Positions 62,037-64,000 of a DNA stretch of 64,000 bases are shown here, piece by piece. The stretch lies in assembly GCF_009792235.1 (NCBI RefSeq), contig NZ_CP046973.1, forward strand, positions 682,001-746,000. Reading direction: 5' to 3'. The position numbers and the translations under genes were made by a program. The notes under the pieces were generated by a model. It saw nothing but the letters and a program-made list of their open reading frames with translations. It did not search any database and was not told the DNA's origin. How positions within the stretch are numbered: the first letter of the stretch is position 1; each line of letters begins with the position of its first letter. Origin of the DNA: Microcystis aeruginosa FD4. GTDB taxonomy: Bacteria > Cyanobacteriota > Cyanobacteriia > Cyanobacteriales > Microcystaceae.

Positions 62037-63350
62037 ATGGGCAATAAGCCAACCATCGCCATCTCACACCTAGGCTGTGAGAAAAACCGGATCGACTCCG
62101 AGCATATGTTAGGACTGCTGGCCAAGGCCGGCTATCCCGTAGATAATGACGAGGAGTTGGCCGATTACGTTATCGTTAATACCTGTAGTTTCATTCAAGC
62201 AGCTAGAGAAGAATCCGTTCGCACCCTCGTGGAACTGGCGGAAGCTAATAAAAAAATTATTATCTCCGGCTGTATGGCCCAACATTTCCAAGATGAACTC
62301 CTGACGGAATTGCCGGAAGCCGTGGCCATTGTTGGCACGGGAGATTATCAGAAAATTGTCGAGATTGTCGAACGAGTAGAGACGGGAGAACGAGTCAAAG
62401 AAGTCAGTGCCGATCCCACTTTTATCGCCGATGAAAATCTGCCCCGTTATCGCACCACTACCGAGGGAGTCGCCTATCTGCGGGTGGCCGAAGGCTGCGA
62501 CTATCGCTGTGCCTTCTGTATTATTCCCCACCTGCGCGGTGATCAAAGATCACGTTCGATCGAGTCAATTGTGGCCGAAGCGCGACAATTGGCCAGCCAA
62601 GGGGTGCAAGAATTAATTCTCATTTCGCAAATAACAACCAATTATGGGTTAGACTTATATGGCGAACCCAAATTAGCGGAACTCTTGCGAGCGCTGGCAG
62701 AAGTCGATATACCTTGGATTCGCGTTCACTACGCTTACCCGACCGGGTTAACGCCAAAGGTTATCGAGGCGATCCGAGAGACCCCGAATGTTTTACCCTA
62801 TCTAGACTTGCCGCTACAGCATTCCCATCCCGACATCCTGCGGGCGATGAACCGTCCCTGGCAAGGACGAGTCAACGATGGCATTATCGAGCGGCTCAAG
62901 CAAGCTATCCCGAACGCGGTTTTACGAACGACTTTTATCGTCGGTTTCCCCGGAGAAACCGAGGAACATTTCAGCCATCTGCTGGAATTTGTCAAGCGTC
63001 ATCAGTTCGATCACGTCGGGGTGTTTACCTTCTCCGCCGAAGAAGGTACAGCCGCTTTTGACCTGCCCAATCCAGTGCCACAGGCAATTATGGACGAACG
63101 CCGCGAAAGGTTGATGTTAACTCAGCAACCAATCTCGGAGCGCAAAAATCAAGCTTATATCGGTCAAACTGTCGATGTTCTCATCGAACAGGAAAACCCA
63201 GAAACAGGAGAATTAATCGGGCGCTCGGCTCGTTTTTCCCCAGAAGTGGATGGCTTGGTTTATGTGACAGGGGAGGCGATTCTAGGTGCGATCGTACAGG
63301 TCCGAATTACTGCGGCCGATACCTACGATCTCTACGGCGAAATAGTCTAA
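62037..63350 (+). CDS. rimO: Ribosomal protein S12 methylthiotransferase RimO
   Basis: The product of about 437 aa starts MGNKPTIAISHLGCEKNRID. The UPF0004 cluster cysteines are in CEKNRID, VNTCSFIQAA and ISGCMAQH. The radical-SAM motif is EGCDYRCAFCIIPHLRGDQR. A C-terminal TRAM domain ends YDLYGEIV. RimO methylthiolates Asp of ribosomal protein S12. The start at 62037 is preferred because upstream codons overlap the tnpB relic. Confidence 0.95.
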   Translation: MGNKPTIAISHLGCEKNRIDSEHMLGLLAKAGYPVDNDEELADYVIVNTCSFIQAAREESVRTLVELAEANKKIIISGCMAQHFQDELLTELPEAVAIVGTGDYQKIVEIVERVETGERVKEVSADPTFIADENLPRYRTTTEGVAYLRVAEGCDYRCAFCIIPHLRGDQRSRSIESIVAEARQLASQGVQELILISQITTNYGLDLYGEPKLAELLRALAEVDIPWIRVHYAYPTGLTPKVIEAIRETPNVLPYLDLPLQHSHPDILRAMNRPWQGRVNDGIIERLKQAIPNAVLRTTFIVGFPGETEEHFSHLLEFVKRHQFDHVGVFTFSAEEGTAAFDLPNPVPQAIMDERRERLMLTQQPISERKNQAYIGQTVDVLIEQENPETGELIGRSARFSPEVDGLVYVTGEAILGAIVQVRITAADTYDLYGEIV

Positions 63351-63391
63351 TTTTTCCATTTTTCTAATTTAATTCCCACAAAACAATCCCT

Positions 63392-64000
63392 ATGACCACT
63401 GGTTTCAACAATTTAGGTTTATCCGATAGCCGTCTTCAACACCTAGAAACGCTTGGATTCACCACCCCCACCGAAATTCAATCCAAAGCCATCCCTCTTC
63501 TGTTAGAAGGGCATGACATGGTAGGAATGTCCCAAACGGGAACCGGCAAAACTGCCGCCTATTCCCTGCCTTTACTGGAACGCATGGACACCAAAAATCC
63601 TAACGTTCAAGCTTTAATCCTCACCCCCACCCGGGAATTAGCCCAACAGGTGGCCAGCGCCATCAAAGATTTCTCTGATGACCGTCGTCTGTTTATCCTG
63701 ACAGTCTGTGGTGGTCAATCCATGGAACGTCAGATCCGCAGTCTGGAAAAAGGTGTCCAGATTGTGGTCGGCACTCCCGGCCGGGTAATTGATCTGCTCG
63801 ATCGCAAAAAACTCCATCTCGAATCCTTAAACTGGGTAGTCCTCGATGAAGCGGACGAAATGCTCAGTATGGGTTTTATCGATGATGTTAAAAAGATTCT
63901 GCAAGCATCCCCCTCCACCCGTCAAACCGCCTGTTTCTCGGCAACCATGCCCCGGGAAATCCGCGATTTAATCGCTAATTTCTTGAAATCTCCCGTTTCT
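63392..64000 (+). CDS. DEAD-box RNA helicase, runs off the window
   Basis: From ATG 63392 the frame is open to the last base (203 codons). It reads MTTGFNNLGLSDSRLQHLET, the Q motif (GFTTPTEIQSKAIPLLL), motif I MSQTGTGKTAAYSL, Ia ALILTPTRELAQQVAS, Ib IVVGTPGRVIDLL, II VVLDEADEMLSMGF and III CFSATMPREIRDLI. This is the first RecA lobe of a DeaD/CrhR-type helicase. The second half lies beyond the window. Close behind rimO. Confidence 0.93.
   Translation, partial: MTTGFNNLGLSDSRLQHLETLGFTTPTEIQSKAIPLLLEGHDMVGMSQTGTGKTAAYSLPLLERMDTKNPNVQALILTPTRELAQQVASAIKDFSDDRRLFILTVCGGQSMERQIRSLEKGVQIVVGTPGRVIDLLDRKKLHLESLNWVVLDEADEMLSMGFIDDVKKILQASPSTRQTACFSATMPREIRDLIANFLKSPVS

Overview
The window looks like chromosome of a unicellular, bloom-forming cyanobacterium, most likely Microcystis. 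The signs are frequent GCGATCGC (HIP1-type) octamers, cyanobacterial marker genes (zipN/ftn2, thf1/psb29, btpA, a plant-type ferredoxin, a VKOR-thioredoxin fusion, DUF2808 and DUF3288 proteins, cofH) and a very heavy load of insertion sequences, MITEs and intergenic tandem repeats. The genus is inferred from this style; no rRNA or tRNA gene was seen.

Layout. 1-7.6 kb is a degraded mobile region: a frameshifted Uma2 nuclease, a truncated VapBC-type pair, the C-terminal half of a Ser/Thr kinase fused to a formylglycine-generating-enzyme (FGE) domain, an ISAs1-type IS, and an IS1-type transposase broken by a MITE. 8-51 kb is mainly a housekeeping block: an MnmD-like methyltransferase, a hydrolase, pdhA, zipN, smpB, thf1, cofH, a GH63 glucosidase, purM, radC, an aminotransferase, glcE-glcF, hom, an M23 peptidase, a glyoxylate aminotransferase, trpC, a type II NAD(P)H dehydrogenase, thiE, thiS, anmK, ferredoxin, a persulfide dioxygenase/rhodanese/TauE set, and hemC. 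An intact TnpB element and many short repeats sit between these genes. 51-59.4 kb is a second mobile and defence island: the N-terminal half of the same kinase gene, a truncated second ISAs1 copy, a decayed IS1-type element, an IS1634-type element, an antitoxin/PIN pair, and a probable type II restriction-modification pair. From 59.5 kb conserved genes resume: VKOR-Trx, btpA, rimO and a DEAD-box helicase that runs off the window.

Main discoveries. (1) The kinase-FGE gene is cut in two, 49 kb apart and in opposite orientation. Each half abuts an ISAs1 copy at the same 10-bp sequence, GTCCATCGAG. Rejoining them restores the HRDLKPGN catalytic loop in frame, so the 47.6 kb between the two ISs appears inverted (in the genome or in the assembly). 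(2) The C-terminus of that protein looks like the variable region of a diversity-generating retroelement target: a run of NNC codons at sites that would be AAC in a template, followed by an invariant FRVVCGARRTL end and a GC hairpin. No reverse transcriptase or template is in the window. (3) A composite repeat recurs at four places: a GGGTTTTA-type array, a linker close to TTAGTTGAAATT, then a CCCCATTT-type octamer array. (4) Several MITE families are nested in genes and in each other, with visible terminal inverted repeats and 4- or 7-bp target duplications.

Functional links. glcE-glcF and the glyoxylate aminotransferase both belong to photorespiratory glycolate salvage. thiE and thiS belong to thiamine synthesis. 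The MBL dioxygenase, rhodanese and TauE exporter form a sulfide/persulfide detoxification set behind a repeated TATAnTTATA box.
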